DNA of 64,000 bases from Nageia nagi (GCA_050084985.1 JBITNC010000001.1:85994001-86058000), one strand, 5' to 3'; numbered from the stretch's first letter, positions 1-13,697 are shown. Notes: a model not told the origin generated them from the letters alone. Made by a program: numbers and translations.

Positions 1-2
1 CA

Positions 3-2240
3 AGATTCAAATTTGAATATACCATAAAAATTCATCACATTGAAGTTGAATTATTTGAAAAGTTTAAATATGATAAATACTAGAAGGTAGAGTATTCTGA
101 AGATCCTCTACTAGAGTTGGGATAGCCTCTTCCTCCTCATTTTTGTGAGAAATCTAATGCAAAGGAAAGGATAGTGAAAATAGAGCAACCATCTAACATA
201 GTTCAAGTTCCAAAGAAGGGAAAACAAAACCCTTCAAACACCACCACTTCTTCCCAAGAACCTTCTCCAAAAAGGAAAAGAAAGATTCAAACTCTTGCTC
301 AAAGGGAGTAAACATTAGAGAAGGAGCAAAAGTCCATTAAAAAGCCTCGATCAACCATAGTAAGGTCATAGTCACAAATGTTTATACCTTCACCTTTAGA
401 GGTAATGGAAGAATTCCCAAAGGTTGTGATATAAGAAGCATAAAGTTTTGATCTACAAGAGTTCAAAGAGCCATAGGATATAGATGTTGGTGCTACTAAA
501 CAATTTTAGGAACAACAACAAGAAGAAAACCTAGCAAAGGAATAGAACTAAATTCAAAAAAGTGGTGAAAGTATGCCTAAGCCTAGTAAAATAGTAGTAG
601 CTACTCCCAAAGGAGGGAAAGAAGATGGTGATGATGATGATGAATTAGAAAAAAAGGACTTTGGCTCAATGGATAAGCTTGAAGAACAAGGTGAGGCCAT
701 GGAAGAGGTTGAACATGAACCAGAAGTCCAATAGATGACTCCTCCTCGATAGCCCCAACTAGTTTAGCAAGTTGAGACACCTATTACAGGTTAAATTTCC
801 ACTCATTCTTTTATTCATATAGCCTTGCAAGAGGAAATAAAGTTAATTTTTTTACACAAATTATAGAGCCCATTGATTGGGCAACTTTTGTAAATAAATC
901 TCCTACATGTCCTGAGCAATAATCAAGAATTTTGAGCAAAGTAAAAGAGAAAAGACATGAAAATTACTCAGATGCCTTTCAAAGAAGGATAGCTACATTT
1001 CACTCCCATGATAGTAACAGATGTAAATATGTAGAGTGCATTAGCCATTGACCAATCCAAGTTTTTGGTAAATACTTCAATGGCAGCTAGAAAAAGTCTT
1101 TACGCAATGGAGACCAAAATAGAGGAATTAAATAAAAAGATTGATCAATATAAGAAAGACTGCTCCCTTAAGTACAAAATAATAATCAAGTTGTAGAATA
1201 AGAATAAAGAATTGATTTTAAAGCTTTAGAAGTATAAAATAAAATTTCATAAGAGCATATCAACATCAAGAGCTGAGCTAGATACTATGAACCAAGTGAT
1301 AGAAGAACTCAAAGCTTAGGCCACAGTTATCAATTCTTATAAGATAAAATAGATTGAGGTTAAGATGCAAATAGTCAGTGCAATAAATAAAGTTCTATCA
1401 TATGATAATGCAAAGCTATTACTGCTAATGAAAAATTTTAGAAAAGCCTTGGTAGAGCAAGTCAATGATAGAATGATAACATTATCTCACTTGCATCTGC
1501 TCAAGGAGGAAACTATATAGGCCATCAAAGAATTTCATGCTCAAAATGCTCTTAATAAGCTATCTTTGGATATACCTAGAGCATTTTTGGAAAGAATGTA
1601 GGTTTGGTTAAAGATCTTGATTGAAAAGGAGTTCACAACAGTCTCCTCCAAATCAAAACAATCATATCAGAAAAGGAACTAACGAATTTGTGAACTTCAA
1701 AGATTAGCATTTGATATGGACATAAATAAACACTAGCTCATGATAGAGCTAGGATTTATTAACAAATTCTTTATTTCTTTAATTGACATGAAGGCTTCCA
1801 AATTGTGGGAGGAGCAAAATGTACAAGGTAGTGCTGCTAATTGGGTAGCCAATACTATTCAATTCTTGGAACAATCTTTCTCTGAGAAATAAATTTTAGA
1901 TCTTTAACAAATAAACAAGTTGGCTCAGGAAACCATTACAAAATTTTTGCATGTTGGAAGGCTAAGCAATGTCCTAAAAGGGTTCAAAGAAAACATAGAG
2001 AAAATTAAGGCATCTGTTATCCTATCACAAGTGGATTATAAAGATCTTAGTGATCTAAATAAAAGGATGTAAGCATTTCTTCCACTAGACATGCTGGTAT
2101 CAATTGAGACTATAATCAAGTCCACTCTAAGCAAGCCACTAGTAGGAGCAGTTGAAGGGTTCTTTTTTCAGCAAGTAAAGACCCTTAAGAGCTATCAAAA
2201 GATTATATTCCTCCTTAATAACACTCCAAAATTTGGGTAA
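3..2240 (+). pseudogene. Decayed long coding frame, coiled-coil-like, unknown family
   Basis: Reading frame 3 (codon starts divisible by 3) gives sensible protein from position 3 to a TAA at 2238-2240, broken by many TAG and TAA codons. An acidic and basic low-complexity part with Lys-Arg-rich and Asp/Glu runs covers about 150-780. A Lys/Glu/Leu-rich, probably coiled-coil part covers about 1080-2240. Between about 840 and 1020 a different frame reads better, so at least two frameshifts or an unspliced intron are likely there. The eleven stops I read between 1080 and 2240 are all TAG or TAA, as expected if Gln codons decayed by C to T change. I recognise no domain. It could be the extra ORF of a retroelement or a dead host gene, and its 5' end lies outside the window. 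Confidence 0.45.
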
Positions 2241-2406
2241 TTCTATAATTTTTCATTCTTTACTACCTAAGAGTTGATATATAAGAGTACATAAGGGGAC
2301 ATTATTCTTTTAGAGTCTTCATGAGTTGTAAAATTTCATATTTTTTTATTATAAATCCCTCCTCTTCTCATTTCTTTTCCTTAGGGTGTTGGGAGTCATT
2401 TTTCTT

Positions 2407-2570
2407 AGTACCCAAGAATTATGTAAATAAAGTTACTTAGGAGTTTTTTTCATTTTTTAGTAGTACCTAGGGATTATGTAAATAAAGTTACCCAAGAGTT
2501 TTGTCATTTTTTAGTAGTACCCAAGAATTATGTAAATAAAGTTACCCAAGAGTTATGTCAATAAGACTTG
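2407..2570. repeat. Tandem repeat, about 54-55 bp, three copies
   Basis: Units begin AGTACCC or AGTACCT at 2407, 2462 and 2516. Each contains ATTATGTAAATAAAGTTAC, and the last copy is incomplete. Confidence 0.75.
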
Positions 2571-2769
2571 TGTCAATTTTATATTCTTCTATTCTTTAGT
2601 GACTAAGAGTTAAGAGTGCTCAGGAGTCATTTCATCTTCTCTAGCATACTCAAAAATTCATGTATGTAAAAATTCTTGGAATCATATTTATTGCCTCAAA
2701 GTCTCTAGGAATTGTTGGCACAAATGTCCAAAACTTGTACACATTTAAAGTTCCACTTTTGAAGAGTAT

Positions 2770-3110
2770 CAATAGTGCTCAAAGGTTTTGAAGGATTATA
2801 TCACAAATTTTGGTTGAAATTAGTGGGTCCTAAAGCAAGTAGTAACAAGTGCAAATTTTTAAAGAACATCAACAAATCCTAATGATTTTTGAAGGTGATG
2901 TCACATTTTTTTGTAGAAATTAGCAGGTCCTAGAGAAATCAGAATTTTGATAGAGCCCATCGATCTTGAGAGATGATATCATGATTTTTGACTAAAATCA
3001 ATGAGTCTCAATAAAATCAAAATATTAATAGAGGTTGATAATTTTGAGAGATGATGTCATAGTTTTTGATGAAAATAAGCAGGTCCCAGAAGAACTAGAT
3101 CATCAACAAA
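2770..3110. repeat. Degenerate tandem repeat, about 80-100 bp, four copies
   Basis: Four diverged units share a pattern of TTTTGA, GATGATGTCA, TTTTTGATGAAAAT and a GGTCC end. They lie near 2780, 2880, 2965 and 3045. Unit borders are approximate. Confidence 0.5.
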
Positions 3111-6100
3111 GCCCAAAAGAAGAATATAGAGCCTACAAAATAAGTGAGAGTAATGCATGAGAAAGAATGCCCAAGTCCACTTCATCTTAAGTGTTTAACC
3201 CCTAGGGCCCTATTAAATGTTAACACCAACTCATTTCCACATAACAATGGTAATTCTTCTTGATACAAGCAAATATAATGTCTACCAACCATCATTACTT
3301 TGATTATTAACACCCATAGCAGAGATCATAAAGATTATAGAGAAGCAAATAGTGGCTAATAAAGGATACAATCAAATCATACCAATCAATATGCAATCAA
3401 GTAACTACTTAATCAATTATAGTGCTACCTTCAATTAGCAACAGTATTGTATTGAATCAACTACTGGGTTGAAGGAGTAGTTAATGACATGTTAGAAAGA
3501 TTGTAACTCTATGGACATGGTTGACCAAAAGTTGCAAATTTCTAAATACTAGATAGTTATGTTGATTAGTACTTGTACACTATATAATCTAGCATAGTTG
3601 TAACATTTATATAAATAGTGCTATTTTAGTTATTTCATTCAATGCTATTAGTAATGTATATTCATGAAACCCAACCACCCAAAGAGGGAAAAGTTGTATG
3701 AATAATTAGTTTTTAGAAATTAAGAAGGTTAGACATTTTAGCAAATTTACCCTAATTTGTATAAGCAATTCACATATGATAATTCAAATAAATAATGCCT
3801 TTCCCTCGTATGATAAAGTGGCTATTATTACTTTTGTGGATGTTATGTGTGGAATGTTTTCTTCAAATTATGGTTGTCTATTATGATTGCGAGACCCCAA
3901 GTGAGAGATAGTTTGTTATTCTTAATCTTGGCTATGGATTGCTACCTATGTTGCAATGCTTGGGTTGTAAATTTCTTATTTTAGTTATTTATTTGCTTAT
4001 CTCTTTCCTGTAACTCTCCATCTTTTTATTCCTTTCCTATTACTTTTGACCTTAAATGTAGATAGGAACCAGCCTATAAATCAAAGATTGAGTGAAAAAC
4101 CAACATGAGTGCATACCCACCATATTTTACTCTTTCAAGGAACCTACCATTGTAAGAAGTGAAGAACACAACCAAACAAAACCCTTGAGGTTACACTACA
4201 CCGATCAACAATACTTACTAGAGTAAAATCTAAAGGATTATATGAAAATTTCATCAATTGATAATACAAAGTTATTACATAAGGAAAATAAAAGAAGATA
4301 ACCTAATTATTTAAAAATGATGCCTTTGCAAATTTGTGCTAGAAATTACATGACAATGAATTCACACTTGATTTCAAATACAACTTCATTCTTTAGTGTA
4401 TATTCTTCTTCATCTTTAAGCTTCTTTCCAAGGATCAAAGGAGACTGGGTCGAGTACTAGGAAGAGTGGCGATATTTGATGATCAAGATAACCCTCTTTT
4501 TAATTATGGTCATGATGCAAATGTAATTTAACTATATGGTATCTAACTTATTAAAATCATTCTATGGACCTCAAGAGGATCTATGGTTACCTCCCTTCCT
4601 TGGTAATATGGTAATTCAATTACACAAAGAAACTTTCTCAAAATTAAATTTATAGACATCTCATATCACACATCCTTCATACCTCTTATCCATTCTTAAT
4701 CAATAAATATGTTTTTTGTAAGATCTCAATAAACTTTATATATCAATTCTATTTCAAAAATAGTTACTTATAGTCATCTCTTACTACACATATTTATTAT
4801 CTATTACATAAATTCCATTCAACCATACCAATGAAATAGAAGATTTACTAAATAAATATGGATATATAATTCTCCAAATAAACATTTACTTAAACCCTAG
4901 CTGCTTTCTAGCCTTATGTTTTAATATAATTCAATTATGGAGGAAATTTGTGGAAGGTATGTGTAAATACTTGGTCAACATCAATCATAATGTTCTTCCA
5001 TGATATTTTGGGAGGATATTGGGACTCCATGATATTCTTATATTCTTATTGATAAGAAACACAACGTTTAGACTTAATGAGTCTTTTGTTTTGAGATATT
5101 TAGAAATATAGAAGTATTTTGTTCTTATTTCTATCAGCATTGGAAAGTTACAATACACTTTTATGCCACGTATTTTGTTTGAAAAAAAATGTTATTTATC
5201 AAACCACTAGTATTCTCAAGGGTTTGTATGTTGCTCAAACGTAGAGGAGGAAATAGGAGGTGTGATTGCAAGGTATGGGGTTTTTCCAAAATTGAGTTGA
5301 GAGGAGTTAAATGTTATACATGGTGCTTACAAGCTTGATGAGTCCCCTATGGAGGTTTGGGAATGATGTCTTTATCGCAAAGCTCATACAAATATAGAAG
5401 ACCCTATTCCTAGTTTTCAACTTCCAAAGGGATGACATAGGGATCTCTTCACAATTAGACAATGTCAAAGCATTCAATATCAACTAAGGTGGGGAGAAAA
5501 ATGAGACTAAAACCATATCCTTTGGGCTACATTATGTTCTAGCAGGGATTAGATGATCCAAAATAGATATAGTACTAATTGATGGGGATTACTATTGACC
5601 TACCCTAACTATGAAGCCATTTACGCAAAGCAACATCAAGTGTAAAGCCAAAATCTACAACCTTTATTAGAATTATCCTTGCATTTTTCATCATGTGAGC
5701 TTAAAAAGGAAGTATGGAGATCCATCAAAGAGTAGTTGAAATGGTTTCTCATCAGATATTATGGTTGTGAATGCATGTATGTAAGGAATACATAAGGCTC
5801 AGGAACTATTTGACAATAGGTAGGTTGTAAATGAGTTTAATGGACTACAATGATGGTAGATTACACATAAAATGGATTTTCTAAAAGGATGTGCAAAGAT
5901 CAAGAGTAGAGCCAAAATTTAAAAACTTTTCCCACATATTTCTAGCATGTGCCATCATGGAAGTGCTTGAAGAATATATGGAATTTCATCAAATAGTAGG
6001 TGATAATGGTTTCACATTGACTATTATGGTCATAAGTGACCAAAAAATCATGTATGTAAAATATGGGATAATACACAAGGCTTGAAAATGCTTTTCCAAG

Positions 6101-6334
6101 ACACATAATGCAAACAAGATTTCATATTGGAGAGAGAAAGAGAAGGCTAAAGCAATTATGGACTTCAGCTATGCAAACCTTTTGTGAACTTTCAAGGTGG
6201 TGCTTACACAAATACTTATCAATCATTAATTATAATTTCCCACCACACAACTAATGTACTCCAATGTTTCCTACCTATTATATTCTGAAAATAGATTAGT
6301 AAATTACACCCTTCTTTATTTAGGAACAAGCTTT

Positions 6335-6832
6335 TATTGGAATGTATAATGCATTATTGTAAAGGTTTTGTAATAATCTTCTATGTAAGTTCACTAACAC
6401 TTAAGGGTATCATTTGATACCTTAAGTATTTAAGTGAATATGATAATGTAACTTGTCCTACACTCCATGTCATGAGTATGCCCCTTGGGTAAAATGATGT
6501 GCATGTCATGCTTTTGTGCATTGGATAAAAGAGTGATCCAAAGAGGGATTTTGGCCTATAAATAGAAGGCCCCCTCTTTGTGATTACACACCAATTATGG
6601 AGAAAATTTATGTTATAGGATAGTGATTAGGAGAAAAGAGTAGGAGGATTGTAATAGTTCATATTGTGAATGAAGTGAGATCTAGTTAATGGATGTACTC
6701 CTAGTTAGAGGAACCACTTACATCTTGAGTTATCTTTGTGAAATTTCTTTATTTGTTAGTTAGATGTGAATTGAGAGCTTTCATGTGATCTTGAAAGTTT
6801 AGAATTGCTTATTTTATAGTTCAATTCTCTTA
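6335..6832 (+). repeat. Element A 5' LTR
   Basis: The copy starts TATTGGAATG and ends CTCTTA. A promoter-like TATAAATAG lies at 6557-6565. It aligns along its whole length with 28350-28847, and in reverse complement with the LTR of element D. Confidence 0.9.
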
Positions 6833-6834
6833 TT

Positions 6835-6846
6835 TGGTATCAAAGC
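6835..6846 (+). promoter_or_regulatory. Element A primer binding site
   Basis: TGGTATCAAAGC, two bases after the LTR, differs by one base from the plant initiator tRNA-Met complement TGGTATCAGAGC found intact in element B. The G to A change fits general decay. Confidence 0.8.
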
Positions 6847-7749
6847 TTAGTGTGGAAGCTCTTCTTCAACACTTTGAGAGGTTCTTCATCCTTAGTCATC
6901 ATCTTTAGAGGTTTACTCTTTTTGTTTGAGGTAAAACAATATAAAGGTATAACCTCTTTCTTATCTCCTCCATTTTTTTAATGACCAATTATTACTAACA
7001 TATTTTATGTTATGTGGTAGTCTATTTTTTTTCAATATTTACTTAAAGAAGGTAATATATTATTGTGCAATTGTTTATATATATACTAACATTTTTTATG
7101 TTAGTTGTATTTTTTTCTTAATATATTACTATAAAATTGGAAGGTATGAGCATTTATCAAAAAAAAAAGGTGGTTTCATTCTACTAAATATAATTTAAGT
7201 CCTTACTAAAAAGGATAGGCATTTTTTTTACAATATTTATTCAATAATATTATTGCATTTTTTTGAAAAATAGTAAAAATTTTTGAAATAATCACTTTTT
7301 TTAGCCTACACCACTATAGAATATAGCTTGCAAGGAATTCAATATGTTGACTTTTGCTTAAATTTGTTTTTTAAATTTAAAGCCCTCATATCTCTCTACA
7401 CTCTTCCTTTTTGGTGGCTGACTCTGGCCTTAGATAGTAATTGATCTAGTTGGCCTACCATTGGTGGCCACATTGTACCTTATGCCTTGTTCCACCCATA
7501 ATTTCCCTTCATGTAGCTCTCTTTCCTAGCTATGCAACCCCATTCTCAACTTTTAATCATCTTCTCACCCTCCTCCTTGCATGGCCCCTCTGATCACATC
7601 TCCTCCTTGCATGGCCCCTCTGATCACATCTCCTCCTTGACCCTCTATCGTAGCTAGCTAGTGATTTGGCACCCCTCCTATGTTGCTGCCTCTAGACCTC
7701 GCATATTTTATCCTCCATGAATGATTCATGAAAAGGTTCTTGAAAATTT
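6847..7749 (+). other. Element A leader; gag missing
   Basis: Only about 0.9 kb separates the primer site from the first pol-like residues, against about 3.9 kb in E, so gag and protease were deleted or were never present. A perfect duplication of about 32 bp, containing TGCATGGCCCCTCTGATCAC, lies at about 7573-7640 in a pyrimidine-rich strip that resembles 54660-55100 of E. Confidence 0.55.
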
Positions 7750-10111
7750 TCTCTATGTTCCTAAGTTAAGGATGAACCTTCTCTCCATGATCCAAGTTAC
7801 TAGAAAATGATACTCTTTTGAGTTTGACTCTCAATTTTGGTGCATTAAAAAAGAACTTACCACTTTGGTTAAATGATCTATGAAAGATAACCTTTACATT
7901 ATGGATCAAGTTCCATCAAAGATATGTCTTGCCTCTAGTGTATGTTCTAGAGGTAATATTTGATATCATCATTTAGGTAATTTTAACCACAAGAGTATTC
8001 AAGTCATGAAAGACCAAGAACTTATGGAAGGTTTGCCTTCAATTTCACTTTTGGTTGGTTTATGCAAGAAGTGCATTCTTGGTAAGATGCATAGATAAAA
8101 ATTTGAAAAAGATAAAGTAACAAGAGCATATCAACCTCTTCAACTTGTGCATTTAAATTTGATAGGTCCATTTCAAACTAAGTTGCTTGGAATAGCATTA
8201 TATGTCTTGACTTTCATTGATTACTTTAGTAGGATGACATTTGGGTAACTATTTGAGTACAAGGATCAAACCTTAGAGAGTTTTAAGGTTTTTAAAGCCT
8301 TTGTTAAAAATCAAATTAACCTTAAAATTATGATGTTAAGATTAGATAATGGAGGAGAATATAGTAGTAATGAGTTTAATAACTATTGTGCTAAGTATAG
8401 AATCAAGAGGTAGTTTACAATTAATTACACTCAGTAGAATGGTGTTGCTGAAAGGAAAAATAGAATAATTATGGAGATGGCTAGATGCATGTTGGGTAAT
8501 CTTTCTAAATTCTTATGGGGTGAAGCTATGAGCACTAATATTTACACCTTGAATAGGTGTCCCACAAAAGTCATTTAGAGTAAAACTCTTTTTGAGACAT
8601 GGTCAAAAAGAAAACCTAACATTTCTCACCTTAGGGTGTTTAGTTGTGAAGCATTCTCCTACATTATTTTAGAGAAAAAGAAGAAGTTGAACAAAAGAAT
8701 TGAAACATGCATCTTTGCGGGTTATGATAGTCAACATAGAGGCTACAAGATCTACTCTCCATTCTACAAAGCTATGTTTATTTCAAGGAAAGTAAAGTTC
8801 AATGAACTTCTTGATGAATTTACTTCTAATGAAAATGTTGATGATCCAAAGGACTCTTCAGTAGCACCTAGCTAGTTGGATATTGATGTAGATAAGTCAC
8901 CTCAAGAACAAAATTCATCAACTCAAAGGATAACAAGGACCATGACCTTGAACAAATCTTTATTTACCAAAATTGATAACAAGCATAAGCCCTCGACATT
9001 CAAAGAAGATTCTAAACATGAGTGCTAAATGGAAGCCATAAAAGAGGAGTATGAGGTGCTTATGAAATATAAAACTTAGAAATTTGTTTTTTATCCCAAT
9101 GAGAAGAATATGATTGGTAATAAATGGATCTACAAATTCAAGTACAATTCAATTAAAGATATTGAAAAATACAAAGCAAGGTTAGTAGCTAAAGGTTTTG
9201 ATCAAAAATACAGTGTAGATTATGAGGAAACCTTTGCTCCTATAGCAAAGATACCTACTATTAGGATTATTATTACTCTTTCTATAGGTAAAGGATGGAA
9301 AGTTTTTCAACTTGATGTCAAAAGTGGATTTCTCAATTATGACTTAAATGTGGAAATATTTATGAATCAACTAGAAGGGTTTAATTTGGAAGGTAAATAA
9401 TCCTTTGTGTGCAAACTAAATAAGTCATTATATGGATTTAAGAAGCACCTAGAGCCTAGTACAAGAAGATTTCAAGTTACTTTGTAAATATTAATTTTTT
9501 CAAGTGTTTTTCTAACTTTGATCTATATGTGCTTAATCAAGGGAAAGATGTGGTATTGATTCTTTTTCATGTGGATGATCTTTTGATAACTATAAATAAT
9601 GATGAAATCATTTAAGAGTGTATATCCAAACTTAAGGCAACATTTGAAATGATTGATCTTGGTCTCTTGCACTATTATCATGGAATGCAAGTGTATCAAT
9701 ACAAGGATTATACTTATCTCAGTCAATCTAAGTATATATAAAATATCCAATAAAAGTTTGGAATGGAGGGGTGTATATATGCTATGATCTCATTCTTTCT
9801 TGGAATTACTATTTCTCTGAGCTCTAACTCTCAGTTAGCTGATGCTATAGCTTACAAGCAATTAATTGGTAGTCTTTTATATTTGACTATATTCAAGCTA
9901 GATATTGCCTTTGCTATGAATTTGATGACACAATTCATGCAGAAACTATATGTTCAGCATCTTAATACTATTAAGCAAATATTAAGGTATGTTATAGGGA
10001 CTAATGATCTTGCTCTCAAGTATTTTAAGTTTTTCTCATTTGTTCTCTCTAGATTCTCAGCTATGAACTATGAGGGAGATAGAAATGACATGAAATCAAC
10101 CTCTACATATG
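7750..10111 (+). pseudogene. Element A pol: pre-integrase, integrase, reverse transcriptase, part of RNase H
   Basis: This is broken copia polyprotein. The pre-integrase part (about 7760-8090) keeps LRMNLL and FNHKSIQVMK. The integrase core (about 8140-8640) keeps the DNGGEYSS and NGVAERKNRIIMEMARCM segments. The segment after integrase is at 8636-8875. The reverse transcriptase start (9110-9400) keeps YKARLVAKGFDQKYSVDYEE and FQLDVKS. The C-terminal part at 9763-10111 stops in the RNase H motif KSTSTYV, where B is inserted. Many TAG/TAA stops and several frameshifts, for example between 9400 and 9763, rule out function. The same family is represented by D, which also carries a VDDxxDSS segment. 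Confidence 0.85.
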
Positions 10112-12089
10112 TGTTGAGTATGGTGCAGTAGTGTTGTCATTATTGTCAACATGATGAGATCAGTGTGCATAAGGTTCATATGGTTGCACATGTCAAATAA
10201 ATAACATCGACAAGATCTACAAAATTGTCGGATGCAAAAACGATAAAGGGACCAAAAGTTGTCATGAGGTACCAAAAGTTATCAAGAGGACCAAATTACA
10301 AATGGAAGGTGACGGACAATGAGAGATGGTTTGGATCAGTTTTTGGGTTGATAAAAAACTTGTGTTAAGCATTGGAATGGTCAAATTTCATGTTGGTTCA
10401 GTTTTAGGCACTTGTGGATTATGGTGCAGTCAAAAATTTATGTAAAATTGGCTTCGTACAATTTGAATTGCAAGAAAATGGTGATGAATCAAAGGTTTAA
10501 ATTTAAATAATATATATTAATATATACCAAGAAGGTGTGGTCCAAATTTTATAGCAATATGATAATTGAGGAAGAAATGGTACAAGCTACAAAATGCCAT
10601 TCTGTAACTTTTTGACTATTTGAGCATAAATTTTGAAAATAGTAGGTTGGTTGTTTTGGGCTCTAAAAGTCTTCAAATTTATAATTTCAAAGTTTTTACA
10701 CATATAATATGATGATATGAACAACTTTTTATTTTGAACCATTTTGATTTGAGGCCTCAAACTATGAGAACCTATAACTTGCACAAATCCAAGCATAACA
10801 AAATACCTATGAAATCTGTGTCGGAGGCCACTTTGCAAAAATTGTTGTGTGCAAACTATGAGGAGTTAAAGTTTCAAATTTGTATAGAATGTATTTGGTT
10901 ATATGAAAAACATGTAGTCCAAATTTCTTGTTAAACCGTGCACTCAGTAAGAAGTTATAGCTCATCGAAAAAGCCATTAGAGCTTTTTTTTCCTTAATTT
11001 TCCAGTTTTGGCCGACAATGGTTTTAAGTGATAAGCAAAAAGGAATAGTGTGTATGGTTTGAAAAAATGCTCTTTCTTTTTATTTTATATCTCAATTATT
11101 GCACTTCTATTTAAGGTTCAAGAGTTCTTTTATCATGTGACACTTTTAAAAAAATAAATAAATAAGAGGAGAAGATAAAAAGACAGATTCGAGCTTTGAA
11201 AGGTATTTCGATATCTATGCGAAATTCATCATACCATTTTGTGCCATATGGAAATGAAACACACGTTCTGAGTGCATTCAAGGTATTATCTTCAACCAGT
11301 TCGAATAAATTCAATTTTTTCTAGGTTTATGTTTTGACAGTGTAGTTTGTTATTGAGAGGTGTGTGAAGCATGTATGAGTAACGGATATCTCAAAAATGA
11401 ATGTTTTCTTGATAATTCTATAAGTGTTGAAATTTATAGATGTTTGTGAGAAATTATATTAGTTTTGATTCAAAATATGAGGATTTTTCTTGGTGAAAAA
11501 TAACGGTAGCCCTTTCAATGATATGAGCAACAGTTTCTTGATCTGATTTTGAGCATTTTTCAGTAGATAAGAATCCAAAGCAAATGTGTATGAATTAAAA
11601 GGGGTTTCAGATTATAGATGAATTAATAGCTATTGACATGAGCATAAAGAAAATACAATATGATTTGGATTATATTTTATGAGAAAAGTTTTGAGCTAGA
11701 CCATTCCGGGTCTTGGGTAACTGGTTATCAATCTTTCATTCCATCTTATTGAATCTGTCAAGTGGGTGCTTGGCAAGTGGAGTTGGTGCTCCTTGAATTG
11801 GGTGCTGTAAAGCTTAGGGGTTGGTGCTCCTTTTAGTTGGTGCTAATAAATTATGTGTAAAGTTAGTGCTTTACAATGGCTAGATTTAGATTGAAGTATA
11901 AGCAGTCTTTTTCGGGGATGTAGCCACATTGGTGAACCTCGTTATATCTTGTGTTGTGTGTTTGCTATCTTGATGTGCTTGTTCTATTTGGTTTTATTTC
12001 TCTACTATACTATTTAAAGTTTCTAAATTTAAATTTTTAAAATTGAAACATTGATTCACCCCCCTCTCAGTGTCACGCATAGTTCAACA
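10112..12089 (+). repeat. Element B 5' LTR
   Basis: It starts TGTTGAGTATGG and ends GTTCAACA, which gives a perfect 6-bp terminal inverted repeat. It matches 25242-27218 throughout, with scattered substitutions. ORFs within it, such as those at 10587 and 10734, are chance frames. Confidence 0.93.
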
Positions 12090-12091
12090 AT

Positions 12092-12103
12092 TGGTATCAG
12101 AGC
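12092..12103 (+). promoter_or_regulatory. Element B primer binding site (initiator tRNA-Met)
   Basis: TGGTATCAGAGC, two bases after the LTR end, is the usual plant copia primer site. Confidence 0.93.
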
Positions 12104-12152
12104 AGGTTCCTATTTCAGCTTAATCAACTAGGGAGATCTTGGGTGTGTCGTA

Positions 12153-13697
12153 ATGACTTTAGGTGAAGGGTTTTCTTCAAATAAAGCTCTATTATTTGAT
12201 GGCACTAATTATTCTTTTTGGAGACTCAGAATGCAGACATATCTTAGTGCTTTGGGATATGATATTTGGGAGGCCACAAAAAATGGTTATACTGCACCTA
12301 CTATGCCTATTACAGATGCAGCTGCTAAGAAGGCATATGAAAATAACTTGAAGGCTACAAATGCTATCATGTGTGGATTGATAGATAGCGAGCTAGTAAA
12401 AGTGATGAATTGTGAATCGGTAAAAGAAATATGGAATAAACTGAAAATCATTCATGAGGGAGACATAAAGATAAAAGAGGCTAAGCTTCAAACTCACCAA
12501 GCATAGTTTGAGAGTTTAAAGATGAATGAAGATGAAAACATAGAAGCATACATGCTAAGGGTCAATGAGGTAACCAATGTGATTAGAGGCCTTAGAGAAA
12601 AGATTAAAAACATAGTTATTATGAAAAAGGTATTACGCTCACTTTCGCAAAGATTTGATTCAAAAGTTTCTACCATAGAAGAAGCGAAAGATTTAAATAA
12701 TTTTAATATGGATGAAATGCATGGTTCTCTAACTACTTATGAAATGAGAATAAGAAAAGGAAAATCTATTGACAAGGAAGTCACTTTCAAAGCAAAGAAG
12801 AAAATAAAAGCAATGCCAAAATCTGATGAAGAAGAGACATCTAATGAATTAGAAGTGAATTTTATTCGTAAGTTAAAGAAAGGAACAAAAGGTAAATATA
12901 GAGGAAAATTACCATTTAAATGTTTCAATTATGGAGGTGTAGGGCACTTTGCAGCTAAATGTCCACACAATGAGAAGAACAAAGATGATGAAAGTTCACA
13001 CAGAGAGAGAAATGGATGGAAGACAAAATCAAATTTCAAAAAAGGTAATTTCAAGAAGAAAAGTTTTATTTCCAAAAATATTAGTTCATCAAAACTTATT
13101 TTAAATGAAGACTCAAAAGAAGAGGTTGATGAAGCTCTCTTCATGGCATTTGAAGAAGAAAAATTGGAATTGAAACAAAAATTAGAAGAAGAAATTGATG
13201 AAGAAGAAGTTGAAGCAGAAGTTAATCTGGAAGAAGAATTAATTATAGCTCTAGAAGAATTAGAGATAGAAAGGAAAAAATATCAAAAAACTTATTGAAA
13301 ACTTGATGATGCAAATGAAGTTATTATAAGCTTAAAAGTACAGGTGGAAGAAATGCAAAAAACAACTGAAGATTTCGAAGAACAAATCACTACCAAAGTT
13401 GAGTACTGCAGCAAATTAGAAGTAGAGATTACAGGATTGAATCTTCAATTGGAAGAGATGAGTCATAAGATTAGTGAGTATCATAAACTTGAGGGAGGAT
13501 CTTTAAAGCTAAATGAAATCTTACAGAACCAAAGAGCACCAAATATTAAATTTGGTTTGGGTTTTGAAGAAGGACAAACCTCCAAGGATGCAAATAAAAA
13601 ATTAGAAATCAAAGAGGAAAAGAAACCAGTTAATCAAGAACAACCATTTCATAGAAGAAAAAATAATACAACTAGAAATGATAGGTATATGGATAAT
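12153..13697 (+). pseudogene. Element B gag, 5' part, split by element C
   Basis: The start at ATG 12153 is the first start after the primer site. The N-terminus is copia gag: a LFDGTNYSFWRLRMQTYL segment near residues 14-31, then a UBN2-like helical region to about residue 230. A zinc knuckle near 12915-12965 has its second Cys changed to Tyr (CFNY in place of CxxC) but keeps the GHFAAKC half. A long Glu/Lys-rich coiled coil reaches 13700. One frame (codon starts divisible by 3) holds throughout, with a TAG at 12507 and a TGA at 13296. C is inserted at codon level here. Deleting C plus one ATAAT copy returns the frame exactly to that of 21485-21733, so the pieces were one gene. Confidence 0.88.

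Larger units (their letters stand above)
2241..6334. other. Non-coding stretch without recognisable gene
   Basis: No supported gene is visible apart from two local repeat blocks listed separately. Sequence between about 5340 and 6120 has short coding-like pieces in several frames, including a 64-codon ORF at 5891-6085, but none matches a family I know. A TATAAATCA stretch near 4075 could be the promoter of an old LTR, but I found no partner copy. Confidence 0.4.

Noticed and set aside
5891-6085. 64-codon ORF, considered as a transposase remnant
   Set aside because: No transposase motif can be recognised, and the surrounding frames are broken. The evidence is too weak.
10587-11314. Small ORFs inside the 5' LTR of B
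   Set aside because: The homologous positions of the 3' LTR do not keep them open.
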